The notes under the pieces were generated by a model. The model saw only the letters and a list, made by a program, of their open reading frames with translations. It was not told the DNA's origin and did no database searches. From contig NZ_REFZ01000010.1 in NCBI RefSeq assembly GCF_003841465.1, positions 1 through 64,000 on the forward strand: DNA of 64,000 nt. Direction: 5' to 3'. Position 1 is the first letter of the stretch. Each line of letters begins with the position of its first letter. Both the position numbers and the translations under genes were made by a program. Below are positions 1 to 8,504 of this stretch, in pieces. Source of the stretch: Natrarchaeobius oligotrophus (GTDB taxonomy: Archaea > Halobacteriota > Halobacteria > Halobacteriales > Natrialbaceae).

Positions 1-1298
1 CTGTCGACGGTGTCCTCGGTGTCCTCCTGGATCTGGTCGACCATGCGTTCGATGGTGGTCGCCTCCTGTTGGGACTCCTCGGCCAGCGACTTGACCTCGT
101 TGGCGACGACGGCGAAGCCGTCGCCGGCCTCGCCGGCGGTGGCGGCTTCGATGGAGGCGTTGAGCGCGAGCAGGTTGGTCTGGTCGGCGATCTCGTTGAT
201 GACTTCGACGATTTCGTCGATGCGCTGGACGCCCTCGCGCAGCTCCTCGACGTCGTCGGTGACCTCGTCGGCGGCGTCCTCGACGCGTTCCATCTTGTCG
301 ATGGCCTGCTCTGCGGTGTCCGTGGTGTCGCCGGCGAGCTGTTCGGCCCGCTCGCTGGTGGCGCTGACCTCCTCGGCGTTGGAGGCGATCTCCTCGACGG
401 TCGCAGACAGCCCCGACACCTCGCTCGCGATCTCGTTCATCGACGCCGCCTGATCGGTCGAGAGTACTTCGATCTCTTCCGTACTCTCTGCGACCTCGTT
501 CGTCGACGCGGAGACGTCGTTCAGCGTCGATCGGATGTTCCGGCGAACGTCTTCGATCTCGTTTCGCTCCCGGCTTTCGTTCTCGAGTCGCCGCTCGTAC
601 TCCTCGATGCGTTCCTCGTACTCCTCGATGCGCTCCTCGTAGCGATCGATTCGCGCCTCGTGTGCGCTCGAGAGCGCCCGTATCGCGAGTTGCTCGTCGA
701 CTTTCGAGAGCCGCAGGAACGAGAGCGTCCGTTCGGCGACATCGTCGACGGCGTTCGAGATCGGTTCCCCCTCGCCCGTCGAGACGGACGCGACGCCGCC
801 GTCGGTTCGTCGTTCCTCCTCGATCGGCTCGAGGTCGGTTTCCGACTCGTACTCGGCTTTGACGTCGTCGGCGATGGCGTCGATTACGCCCTCGTAGTGG
901 AGCGCGAACGAGCCGAGGTAGACGTCCGGCCGGTCTGAGAGGAGCGTTTCTTCCCCGTTCGAGGGGAGCCGCCGTCCGAAGTACTCGCTGTCGTAGGAAC
1001 CGTCCGCGATCGACCGCAGGTACCGTCGCCGTTCGGCCTCGAGTGCGGGCTCGTCGACGCCGGCCCGCTCGAGCAGCGCCGACACGTCGCCGTGCGACCG
1101 GAGGGTCTCGACGTACGCCGCTGGAAGTTCGTCGCTGACGGCGTCGAAGACGTCCGAGATCGACTCGAGTCTCGCCTCGTCTTCCTCGCGCAACGACGCG
1201 AGCGATTTCGCTCGCGCGACGTCGTCGTCCGTCACGTCGAACGTTGCGATCGTTCGCTCGTCGTCGACGTCGGCTCCGTCACCGTCGGTTCTGGACAT
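1..1298 (-). CDS. Globin-coupled (HemAT-like) methyl-accepting transducer, 3' end cut by window
   Basis: Soluble chemotaxis transducer, predicted to signal to CheW/CheA. The visible 432 codons start at ATG 1298, which has a TATA-like TAAATAAG about 26 nt upstream (1321-1329); an in-frame ATG at 1304 is an alternative. There is no transmembrane segment. Residues ~25-175 resemble the protoglobin domain of HemAT ([18 protein letters not shown], then [12 protein letters not shown]). A coiled-coil linker follows with [17 protein letters not shown] repeats, then the MCP signalling helices with the hairpin tip [18 protein letters not shown] close to the left edge. By my alignment to remembered HemAT sequences, the heme-ligand histidine position holds Glu. 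The gene runs away from the che genes on the other side of a CheW. The family call is good; heme binding is doubtful. Confidence 0.85.
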   Translation of the reverse strand, partial: MSRTDGDGADVDDERTIATFDVTDDDVARAKSLASLREEDEARLESISDVFDAVSDELPAAYVETLRSHGDVSALLERAGVDEPALEAERRRYLRSIADGSYDSEYFGRRLPSNGEETLLSDRPDVYLGSFALHYEGVIDAIADDVKAEYESETDLEPIEEERRTDGGVASVSTGEGEPISNAVDDVAERTLSFLRLSKVDEQLAIRALSSAHEARIDRYEERIEEYEERIEEYERRLENESRERNEIEDVRRNIRSTLNDVSASTNEVAESTEEIEVLSTDQAASMNEIASEVSGLSATVEEIASNAEEVSATSERAEQLAGDTTDTAEQAIDKMERVEDAADEVTDDVEELREGVQRIDEIVEVINEIADQTNLLALNASIEAATAGEAGDGFAVVANEVKSLAEESQQEATTIERMVDQIQEDTEDTVD

Positions 1299-1476
1299 AG
1301 TCATGGAAGTGGGGGTACGCTAAATAAGTGTTCTTGCAGGTCGATCGTTCGTCGTGTATGAGTGCTCGTCATGGTGGTTCGATTTCCTCACCTCGTTTTC
1401 GCGCCGGCTCGTGTCGAACTCCGCCGCGTCCGCAACGGACCGCTTCCGTGCGTCGCTTCGCGCTCTCCGTTCGTCG

Positions 1477-2538
1477 TCATTCCGTGTTTTCGATGATCGC
1501 GTCGACGTCCAGCCACGTCACGAGCGTCGTCTGTTCGTCGACGTTCTTTTTCACGATCCCGCGGACGAACTCGTGTTGGTGATCGGCGTTCGTGTCCATC
1601 ACGGTTCCCGTCTCGTCGATCTGTGACTCCCGATACGTCACCGCCTGTGAGACGTCCGTGACGCGGATGCCGAGTTTCTGTTTGTCGTCGTCGCGTTTCA
1701 ACACGACGATGTACTGGTCGTCGGACAGTTCGTTTCGCTCGACGTCGAGCATCGTCGTCGGGTCCAGGACGCCCGTGATCTCGCCGCGGAGGTCGGTCAC
1801 GCCGTCGATCGCCTCCGGCCCGCGGGGAAACCGGGTGATGTCTTTCATCTCGACGATGGCGCTGATCCGGTCGATCTCGATCGCGTACCGGGCGTCGTTC
1901 AGCGAGAACTCGAGCATCTGTACCGTGTTCTCTCTGTCCTGCGTGGAGTGCAACAGGGTGTTGCCCTGCTCGAACACCTCGCCCTCGCGTCCGATCGCGG
2001 CCCGTCCCTGGTCGTCGCTCGCCCGCTCGATCGCGGAGGCGTCGACCGTCGGTTCCGCGCCCATCATCTCGGTCGTGCTAACCATCGCCGACGTGTCGGC
2101 GATCGCCCCCTGCAACGCCGGATCGACGGTTTGTTGCCCGTCGCCGGCCGCGGGTACAGCGTCGTCGCCCGGGCTCGCCGCGGACTCGCCCTCGCCCTCG
2201 CCGCTCGAGGCGGGATCGATCCCGTCCGGGCCGTCTCCGCGCTCGGTTCGACCGTCGCCCGTCGATCCGTCGTTCACCGACTCGCCGCCTCCGTTCGCCG
2301 ATCCGTCTCCGTCGCCCGCTGACTCGTCGTCCTCGTCCGCCGTTCGGGTCGATTCGTCGGCCCGCTCGTCTCTCGCTTCGGTCGCCGACTCGCCGTCGGT
2401 TGTGGCGTCCGTGCCGTCGTCCGTGGACGATTCGTCGTCGCCTGTCCCGTCGGCGTTCGCCTCGTCGGTTCGACCGTCACGGTCGCCCGCGGTTCGGTTT
2501 CGCAGGTCTCGAAGTCGTCGTGCTCTGTCGTCGGTCAT
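1477..2538 (-). CDS. cheW: CheW coupling protein with ~200-residue disordered acidic N-terminus
   Basis: Chemotaxis coupling protein of 353 residues. Residues ~205-350 are a CheW fold (VQMLEFSLNDARYAIEID, the GVTDLRGEITGVLD core, a C-terminal VTWLDVDAII). The first ~200 residues are low-complexity Asp/Ser/Gly/Thr and predicted disordered, whereas typical CheW proteins are about 140-180 residues. The frame stays open far upstream, but the real start is ATG 2538, which overlaps the stop of the ParA gene in an ATGA arrangement. The two are therefore cotranscribed and translationally coupled. The pairing recalls the Vibrio ParC/ParP system, in which a ParA-like ATPase works with a CheW-like (AIF) protein to place chemoreceptor arrays. 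That functional parallel is inference. Confidence 0.93.
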   Translation of the reverse strand: MTDDRARRLRDLRNRTAGDRDGRTDEANADGTGDDESSTDDGTDATTDGESATEARDERADESTRTADEDDESAGDGDGSANGGGESVNDGSTGDGRTERGDGPDGIDPASSGEGEGESAASPGDDAVPAAGDGQQTVDPALQGAIADTSAMVSTTEMMGAEPTVDASAIERASDDQGRAAIGREGEVFEQGNTLLHSTQDRENTVQMLEFSLNDARYAIEIDRISAIVEMKDITRFPRGPEAIDGVTDLRGEITGVLDPTTMLDVERNELSDDQYIVVLKRDDDKQKLGIRVTDVSQAVTYRESQIDETGTVMDTNADHQHEFVRGIVKKNVDEQTTLVTWLDVDAIIENTE

Positions 2539-3323
2539 GCCGGCACCTCCTGTGTGCTGAACTGCTCGTCGAGCTCTTCGGCCATCGCGACGAACACGTC
2601 GCGCATGTCGACGTCTTCCTCGATGGCGAACAGTGACTGCCCGTCGGCGAACGCACGCTGGAGCGCAACGCGCTTGCGGACCCGGTAGATGGGGACGTCG
2701 GGTAACGCGTCCTCGAACCACGCGAGCATCTCGTCGTCCTGTCGCGTCGTCTCGATACGGTTTGCCACTAGCGCAACCGGATCGATCTCGACGTCGTGAT
2801 CCATCTCCAGCGAGCCGACGTAATCGAACAGCAGCTCGAGCGACCGCTTGCTCGTCGGCTCCGTAAGCGCGGGAATTACGAGATTCTCGGTCGCACACAG
2901 TGCGTTGTCGGTGATCACGCCCAGGTGGGGCGGACAGTCGACGATTACGTACTCGTAGTCGCGCTCGAGGCGATCGAGAAGCGAATCGAGACGCGTCTCC
3001 GACTCCGGTTGCTGGGCGAGCGACGACGCGGCCGCGTTCATGTCGATGTTGCTCGCGACGACGTCCATCTCGGCGTGTGAGTAGACGATCTCCTCGAGCG
3101 GTATCGCCGTCGGATCGACGAGCGCGTCGAGCAGCGTCGGCGGCTCGTCGTCGTACGCCTCGAGCAAGCCCAGCCCTTCGGTCGCGTTGCCCTGTGGGTC
3201 GAGATCGACGAACAGAACGTCCCGGCCGAGTTCGTTCAACGCCCCGGCCAGGTTGATCGCCACGGTCGTCTTTCCGACGCCACCTTTCTGGTTCGTTACA
3301 CACAGCCGAGCGGGTCCCGCCAT
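2535..3323 (-). CDS. parA: ParA/MinD-family ATPase coupled to CheW
   Basis: Deviant Walker ATPase of 262 residues. The N-terminal P-loop is NQKGGVGKTT; VDLDPQGNATEGLG and a YVIVDCPPHLG switch segment follow, the usual ParA/Soj order. It starts at ATG 3323; minus-strand TATA-like GTTATGTAG lies at 3349-3357, consistent with a leaderless transcript that also carries cheW. ParA-type ATPases form nucleotide-dependent gradients or patches that position DNA or protein assemblies. Because its only partner here is a chemotaxis coupling protein, array positioning is more likely than DNA partition. No ParB-like gene is adjacent. It is a different protein from the ParA encoded near 55 kb. Confidence 0.93.
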   Translation of the reverse strand: MAGPARLCVTNQKGGVGKTTVAINLAGALNELGRDVLFVDLDPQGNATEGLGLLEAYDDEPPTLLDALVDPTAIPLEEIVYSHAEMDVVASNIDMNAAASSLAQQPESETRLDSLLDRLERDYEYVIVDCPPHLGVITDNALCATENLVIPALTEPTSKRSLELLFDYVGSLEMDHDVEIDPVALVANRIETTRQDDEMLAWFEDALPDVPIYRVRKRVALQRAFADGQSLFAIEEDVDMRDVFVAMAEELDEQFSTQEVPA

Positions 3324-3443
3324 TCGTCTGGGTCGTTCCGACTCTGCCTACATAACTCGAACGGCCAAAATGTTCCTCGAACGAACCGCTCGCGCGCTCA
3401 TCCGGCCGAATTCTTTATGCGGGGCACATCACAATCCAGTCCC

Positions 3444-3803
3444 ATGGCAGTGAACGTCTTGATCGTCGATACTTCCGAGGCGACCCGCGAGGTCCTTCGG
3501 GAGGCGATCTCCGAGGAGTTTCGCGTCGTCGCGGAGGCCGCCGACGGTGCGGAGGCCATCGAGATCGCCGAGACCACCCACGTCGACGTCGTCGTCATGG
3601 ACCTCGCGATGCCTGGGGTCGACGGAATCGAAGCAACTGCCACGATCACGGAGCTACACCCGGACGTCAGCGTCGTCTTCTGTACGAATGCTACACAACG
3701 AGAAACGATGAGATCCGCAATCGAGGCCGGCGGTGATGGCTACGTTACGAAGCCGTTCGAGAACAGTACGATTCAGGACGCGATACGCGACGCGATCTCC
3801 TGA
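3444..3803 (+). CDS. cheY: Chemotaxis response regulator CheY
   Basis: Single receiver domain, 119 residues, phosphorylated by CheA and read out by CheF at the archaellum. The phospho-acceptor Asp lies in VVVMDLAMPG, the conserved Thr in FCTNATQ and the Lys in GYVTKPF. The first acidic-pocket motif reads LIVDTSE rather than the usual VDDS, so the second Mg-binding Asp is Thr (codon ACT). Start ATG 3444 is preferred over an upstream in-frame codon because TATA TCTTTATG (3411-3418) lies about 28 nt before it. Its TGA overlaps the cheB ATG (TGATG at 3801-3805), so it heads the cheY-cheB-cheA unit. Confidence 0.95.
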   Translation: MAVNVLIVDTSEATREVLREAISEEFRVVAEAADGAEAIEIAETTHVDVVVMDLAMPGVDGIEATATITELHPDVSVVFCTNATQRETMRSAIEAGGDGYVTKPFENSTIQDAIRDAIS

Positions 3804-4876
3804 TGGTCCGAGCCGTAATCGCGGACGACTCCGCAGTGATGCGCGAAACCCTCGGGAAGATTCTCGAGGACGGCGGAATCGACGTCGTCGCCCGAGCGAA
3901 AGACGGCCTCGAGGCCGTCGAGGCCATCGATCGGTACGAACCCGACGTCGCGACCATCGACATCCAGATGCCCGAACTCACCGGCCACGAGGTGATCGAA
4001 CGCGTCATGGACGAGAATCCGACGCCGATGCTGGTCATCAGTTCGCACACGACTCGCAACGCCGACGCCACGTTCGAGGCGCTCGAGGCCGGTGCGGTCG
4101 ACTTCATCGCGAAACCGTCGGGCGACAACTCGGTCGACATCTGGACCAGACAGGACGAGATCGTCGATCGCGTTCGCGCGGTCGCCGACGCGGACGTGAC
4201 GGGAATCGACGACGGTCGCGAGCGATCGACGCGGGATCGAGCGCCGACGCGGGATCGAACGCCGACGATCGACGTCGGCGACGAGTTTCCCGGCGAGCCG
4301 ACGCTCGTCATCGGCGCATCGACCGGCGGCCCGCGCGTCGTAGAGCGGGTGTTGTCCGAACTTCCCGAACGAGCGGGACTACGAATTCTGGTGGTACAAC
4401 ACATGGCTGATCACTACACGAAACGGTTTGCGAAGCGTCTCGACGAACGAACAGCGTACGACATCCGCGAGGCGACCGACGGCGATACGGTCGGCCCGGG
4501 CGAGGGCGTCCTGGCGAAGGGCGGATACCACCTCGACGTGACCGGCTTCGCCGACGGTCACCTCGCGGTGGCCAACGACGACGGCCCAAAGCGCCACAAC
4601 GTCCGACCCGCAATCGACGTCACGATGGAAGCGACAGCGGAGCGAGTCACCGGTAACCTCGTCGGCGTCATCCTCACCGGGATGGGTGCCGACGGCGCGG
4701 CCGGCCTCGAGTCGATCAAGGAGGCGGGCGGGAAGGCGATCGTTCAGGACGAAGAAACGTCGCGCGTCTACGGCATGCCGAAGGTGGCAACGGAGCGCGT
4801 CGACGTCGACATGATCCTGCCGGGCGATCGGATCGCAGAGGGGATCACCAACGCGTTCACGGGGTGGTCCGCGTGA
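3803..4876 (+). CDS. cheB: Chemotaxis protein-glutamate methylesterase CheB
   Basis: Demethylates, and probably deamidates, transducer glutamate/glutamine residues to reset adaptation. Length 357 residues. The receiver domain (1-~120) has IADDSAVMR and the phosphorylatable Asp in TIDIQMPEL, with an intact DD pair, unlike the cheY just upstream. A short charged linker follows. The C-terminal esterase domain carries the catalytic triad: Ser in GASTGG, His in VVQHM and Asp in GMGADG. The linker (residues ~135-160) has a near-perfect DNA repeat encoding RDRAPT/RDRTPT. The end overlaps the cheA start in a GTGA arrangement. Confidence 0.97.
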   Translation: MVRAVIADDSAVMRETLGKILEDGGIDVVARAKDGLEAVEAIDRYEPDVATIDIQMPELTGHEVIERVMDENPTPMLVISSHTTRNADATFEALEAGAVDFIAKPSGDNSVDIWTRQDEIVDRVRAVADADVTGIDDGRERSTRDRAPTRDRTPTIDVGDEFPGEPTLVIGASTGGPRVVERVLSELPERAGLRILVVQHMADHYTKRFAKRLDERTAYDIREATDGDTVGPGEGVLAKGGYHLDVTGFADGHLAVANDDGPKRHNVRPAIDVTMEATAERVTGNLVGVILTGMGADGAAGLESIKEAGGKAIVQDEETSRVYGMPKVATERVDVDMILPGDRIAEGITNAFTGWSA

Positions 4877-6897
4877 GCGACGTGACGAACACCTTCGTCC
4901 AGGAGAGCCAGGAGGACATCCAGCAGCTCAACAACGCGCTGTTGGACCTCGAAAACGCCGCCGACCCGGAGAACTCGGAGTCGATCGAGACGGTCTTTCG
5001 GGTCGCACACAACCTGAAAGGCAACTTCGGCGTTATGGGCTACACGGACGCGAGCAACATCGCCCACGCCGTCGAGGACCTGCTCGATTGCATCAGATCC
5101 GGCGAACTCGCCGTGACGGGCGATCGGATGGACCTGATCTTCAGCGGCGTCGACCTCCTCGATCAGATGGTCCAGGAGATCTCGGAGACGGGTGAGACGG
5201 AGACGAACCCCGAGGCGACGATCGAGGAGATTCGCGCCTCGATCGAGGGCGAGTCCGAGAGCGCCGACGACGGCGACGAGGCGGCCGACGCGGACGACGG
5301 GGCGGCTGACGTCGACGCTGCCGTTCCTCTCGCCGACGTCGCGGCCGACCTCGGCGACGACGTCGACCTCGACGAGGCGGAACTCTACCGAACGACCGTC
5401 GAGTTCGAACCGACCGGATCGGAACACGTCGACGCGATGTTCGTCATCGACGCCATCGAAGACGAGTACGACCTTCTCCGGCTCGATCCCGACGGCGACG
5501 TGATCGAGGACGGCGAGTTCGACGCGACGTTCGACGCCTACGTTCTGACCGACCCGGACGTCACCGCCGACGACGTCGCGACGTTCTACGAGAACAACCG
5601 ATACGTCGAAGACAGCGCCATCGAGCACATCACCGACGACGTCGCAGCCGAGCGCTCGCAGGCGGCGGAAGAAGCCAGCAGCTCGGACGGTTCGGCCGCC
5701 GACGCGGATGGCGATTCGCCGGCGTCGTCCGAGTCGGCGTTCGCCCACGGCAGTCAGGAGGTCGAATCGATTCGGGTCGACGTCGAGCAGGTCGACCAGC
5801 TCTACAACCAGGTCGAAGAGATGGTGACCAGTCGGATCAAACTCCGCAAGATCATCGAGGAAAACCAGCTGGTCGAAGCCGAGGACGAACTCGAGGAACA
5901 CGGCAAGATCACGGCGAGTCTGCAGGATACCGTTCTCGAGATCCGGCTGGTGCCCCTGAAGAAGATCGTCGGCAACTTCCCGCGGGTCGTCCGCGACCTC
6001 TCCCGAAAGCAAGAAAAGGAGATCGACTTCCAGATGGACGGCGTCGACATCGAGATGGATCGCTCGATTCTGAACGAGCTGGGCGATCCGCTGATGCACC
6101 TCATTCGAAACGCCGTCGACCACGGCATCGAGCCGCCCGAAGAGCGCGAACGAAAGGGGAAACCGCGCGAGGGCACGATCAAGCTCATCGGCGAGCGCGA
6201 CCGCGATCGCGTCTCGGTCACGGTCCAGGACGACGGTCGCGGACTCGAGGTCGAAGAGATCCGCGAGAAGGCGATCGACCAGGGTGTCATCACCGAAGAG
6301 GAGGGTCGCGTCCTCGACGACTCCGAGGTGTACGATCTCATCTTCCACCCCGGTTTCTCGACGACCGAGGAGGTTACGGAAGTCAGCGGTCGCGGCGTCG
6401 GGATGGACGTCGTCAATCAGGTCGTCCGCGGCGTCGACGGCTCGATCAACGTCGAGAGCGAGCCCGGAGCCGGAACCAGCGTGACGCTAATGTTACCGGT
6501 CAGCGTCGCGATCGTCCGCGTCCTGTTCGTCACGGTCGGCGACGAGACGTACGGCATCCCGATCAAGAACATCGACGAGATCTCCGAACTCGAGGATCTC
6601 ACCGTCGAGTCGGTCGAAGACCGACCGACGATCACCCACGACGAACGCATCTACCCGCTGCTCTCGCTCGGCGACCGACTCGACGTTCCGGACGTTTCCC
6701 CCGCCGAAGACGACATGGTCGTCCGCATCAAAGACACCGTTCGACAGGTGTGCATCCGCTGTTCGGACGTCGTCGGCCAGGAGGAGGTCGTGATCAAACC
6801 CTTCGAGGGCGTCCTGAGCGGTGCGCCCGGAATCAGCGGCGCGTCGGTTCTCGGCGAGGGTGAAGTCGTGATGATCCTCGACGTGGATACGCTGTGA
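4873..6897 (+). CDS. cheA: Chemotaxis histidine kinase CheA
   Basis: Central sensor kinase, 674 residues from GTG 4873 (GTGA overlap with cheB; another GTG at 4864 is in frame). P1/HPt domain: phosphorylated His46 in AHNLKG. An acidic linker leads to a P2-like domain (~155-255) and a second linker. P3 dimerisation helices follow (VEQVDQLYNQVEEM). The P4 ATPase has the N box LIRNAVDHGIEPPEER, the G1 box QDDGRGLEVEEI and the G2 box GRGVGMDVV. The C-terminal P5/CheW-like domain has LFVTVGDETYGIPIKNI and ends in MILDVDTL. It phosphorylates CheY and CheB. All landmark residues are present. Confidence 0.97.
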   Translation: MSDVTNTFVQESQEDIQQLNNALLDLENAADPENSESIETVFRVAHNLKGNFGVMGYTDASNIAHAVEDLLDCIRSGELAVTGDRMDLIFSGVDLLDQMVQEISETGETETNPEATIEEIRASIEGESESADDGDEAADADDGAADVDAAVPLADVAADLGDDVDLDEAELYRTTVEFEPTGSEHVDAMFVIDAIEDEYDLLRLDPDGDVIEDGEFDATFDAYVLTDPDVTADDVATFYENNRYVEDSAIEHITDDVAAERSQAAEEASSSDGSAADADGDSPASSESAFAHGSQEVESIRVDVEQVDQLYNQVEEMVTSRIKLRKIIEENQLVEAEDELEEHGKITASLQDTVLEIRLVPLKKIVGNFPRVVRDLSRKQEKEIDFQMDGVDIEMDRSILNELGDPLMHLIRNAVDHGIEPPEERERKGKPREGTIKLIGERDRDRVSVTVQDDGRGLEVEEIREKAIDQGVITEEEGRVLDDSEVYDLIFHPGFSTTEEVTEVSGRGVGMDVVNQVVRGVDGSINVESEPGAGTSVTLMLPVSVAIVRVLFVTVGDETYGIPIKNIDEISELEDLTVESVEDRPTITHDERIYPLLSLGDRLDVPDVSPAEDDMVVRIKDTVRQVCIRCSDVVGQEEVVIKPFEGVLSGAPGISGASVLGEGEVVMILDVDTL

Positions 6898-7069
6898 CGC
6901 TGCACGCTCGGTCGCTTCGGCGAGGGCGCGCTTCGTTCGCGTCGCGCGGTGACGAACGCGCCGATGGGACCATCGACGTAGACCGGACGGCGGTCACTGT
7001 CGGCCGATCCGACCGACGGGACGGCTCACCGATTCGATCGCTCGTGATCACGGGACGGTGGTGTACCCG

Positions 7070-7690
7070 ATGACGGATCCGGACTCGAACGATCGCCCGC
7101 GAGCGTTCGATCTGTCCGATCTCCCCATCCACGATGCGGAGGAGACGCCGGTTTCGCCGATCGACGCCGCCCGGCGACGTTCGTCGGCCGCCGCCCGCGA
7201 CCCCGACGGCAACGGGGCGGTTCCGGTCGGCATCGCGGACTACGTCGTCGTCGACGACTCGACTCCGTTGAAAACCAGCGGACTCGGCTCGTGCATCGGG
7301 GTGGTCGTCCACGACGAAGCCGCGACCGTCAGCGGGCTACTCCACTTCATGCTCCCTCGAGCGGACGAAGCACACAGCGGGAACCATCCGGACGCAAAGT
7401 TCGCCGACACCGGATTCGAGGCCATGTTCGCCGAGTTTCGCGATCTCGGCGGGAGGCCGTCTCGCTCGTGGGCGAAAGGTGCGGGCGGTGCGACGATGGT
7501 CGAGTTCGCGGAGACGAGCCGGTCGATCGGCGCGCGAAACGTCGAGGCCGTCCGCCGCGAACTCGAGTTCTACGGCGTCTCGATCGCGGGAACCGACTTC
7601 GGCGGCCACCACGGTCGATCGATCGAGTTCGATCCCGCCACCGGAACGCTCACCGTCAACGGTGCGGACGGCGTCGAACGAACGCTCTAG
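7070..7690 (+). CDS. cheD: Chemoreceptor glutamine deamidase CheD with N-terminal extension
   Basis: CheD deamidates transducer glutamines and, in bacteria and archaea studied, interacts with CheC. From ATG 7070 it has 206 residues (GTG codons at 7058 and 7061 are in-frame alternatives). The first ~50 residues are an Asp/Arg-rich extension not needed by the family. The catalytic domain follows: Cys in TSGLGSCIGV and His in LLHFMLPRADE. The C-terminal half has KGAGGATM and FGGHHGRSIEFDPATG. It lies 172 bp downstream of cheA, in the place where cheR and cheC often sit in other haloarchaea; neither is present in the window. Confidence 0.93.
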   Translation: MTDPDSNDRPRAFDLSDLPIHDAEETPVSPIDAARRRSSAAARDPDGNGAVPVGIADYVVVDDSTPLKTSGLGSCIGVVVHDEAATVSGLLHFMLPRADEAHSGNHPDAKFADTGFEAMFAEFRDLGGRPSRSWAKGAGGATMVEFAETSRSIGARNVEAVRRELEFYGVSIAGTDFGGHHGRSIEFDPATGTLTVNGADGVERTL

Positions 7691-7720
7691 ATCGATTACG
7701 TCCGCGAAAGCTCCGATTCG

Positions 7721-8503
7721 TCAGTTTTCGCTTTCGCTCGCGTTTCGACCGTCGCGCTCGTCCCGACTTTCGCGCCCGTTTCGGCTGTCGCTCGAGCGGT
7801 GGCGCCGAGAGCCGGAGTCCGGCGTCGACGAGGCGTCGCCTTCCGTTCCGCTGGCGTCGTCCGCGGCCGAACTCGGCTCGCCGGCTCGGTCGTTCGTGGT
7901 CGCACTACTCTCTCCGGACGGTTCGTCCGCTCTCGTTTCGCCCCGGGCCCCGTCGCCGCCGGAATCCCCGTCGTCCGACGGATCGTCCGTCGACCGACCG
8001 TCGCCTTTGCCCCCGCGAGTTCGGTCCATAGACCGACCGAAGACCGTTCGTCGGCCCTCTCGAGTGCGTCCCGGACTTCGATCCCTGTCCAGCAACGACG
8101 GCCGTTTGACGCGGTCGGTGCTGTCGTCGGGAAGCGTGTCGATGGCGACCCGCCTGAGCGCCTCCGGAATCGTATCGTCGCCGTCGACGTCCTCGAATTC
8201 GGCGTCCGCCGATTCGTCACGGGGGTTTTCGACGATCGTCTTCCCGTCGACGAGCGCGTCCCACACCTGCTCGTCGTCGTCGGCCTTCCGTTGGACGTCG
8301 CTCGCCTCGGTCCGCCCCTTCTGGAACGCGAGTTCGACGAAGCTCTGGTCGTAGTTCGTGTCGATCTGTTCGCCCAACCGGTCTAGCTCCCCGGGGTGCG
8401 TCTCGCCGAGTCGCGCCGCGACGCCGAGTGCGAACGCGCGTCGGACGACCTCCTCCTGGTCGTCGATCACCTCCCAGTCGGTGCCGAAGTGGCGTTCGTA
8501 CAT
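7721..8503 (-). CDS. Uncharacterised helical partner of the KaiC-like ATPase, disordered C-terminus
   Basis: Protein of 260 residues that I cannot assign. Residues 1-~125 are ordered and mostly helical (MYERHFGTDWEVIDDQEEVV, then NYDQSFVELAFQKGR). The remainder is a long Arg/Asp/Ser/Gly-rich low-complexity tail. Start ATG 8503 lies one nucleotide after the stop of the KaiC-like ATPase gene, so the two form a tight operon. It converges with cheD, whose stop is 30 bp away. Related small proteins occur in haloarchaeal che/arl regions. A structural or adaptor role for the ATPase is inference from position only. Confidence 0.75.
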   Translation of the reverse strand: MYERHFGTDWEVIDDQEEVVRRAFALGVAARLGETHPGELDRLGEQIDTNYDQSFVELAFQKGRTEASDVQRKADDDEQVWDALVDGKTIVENPRDESADAEFEDVDGDDTIPEALRRVAIDTLPDDSTDRVKRPSLLDRDRSPGRTREGRRTVFGRSMDRTRGGKGDGRSTDDPSDDGDSGGDGARGETRADEPSGESSATTNDRAGEPSSAADDASGTEGDASSTPDSGSRRHRSSDSRNGRESRDERDGRNASESEN

Positions 8504-8504
8504 C

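Noticed and set aside
2539-3303. A 608-residue open frame extending CheW across the ParA gene.
   Set aside because: It overlaps ParA in another phase, is Arg-rich, and the ATGA overlap at 2538 gives a natural start.
4768-6348. A 526-residue minus-strand frame over cheA.
   Set aside because: Antisense shadow of cheA, with periodic Val/Leu/Asp typical of reversed acidic coding DNA.
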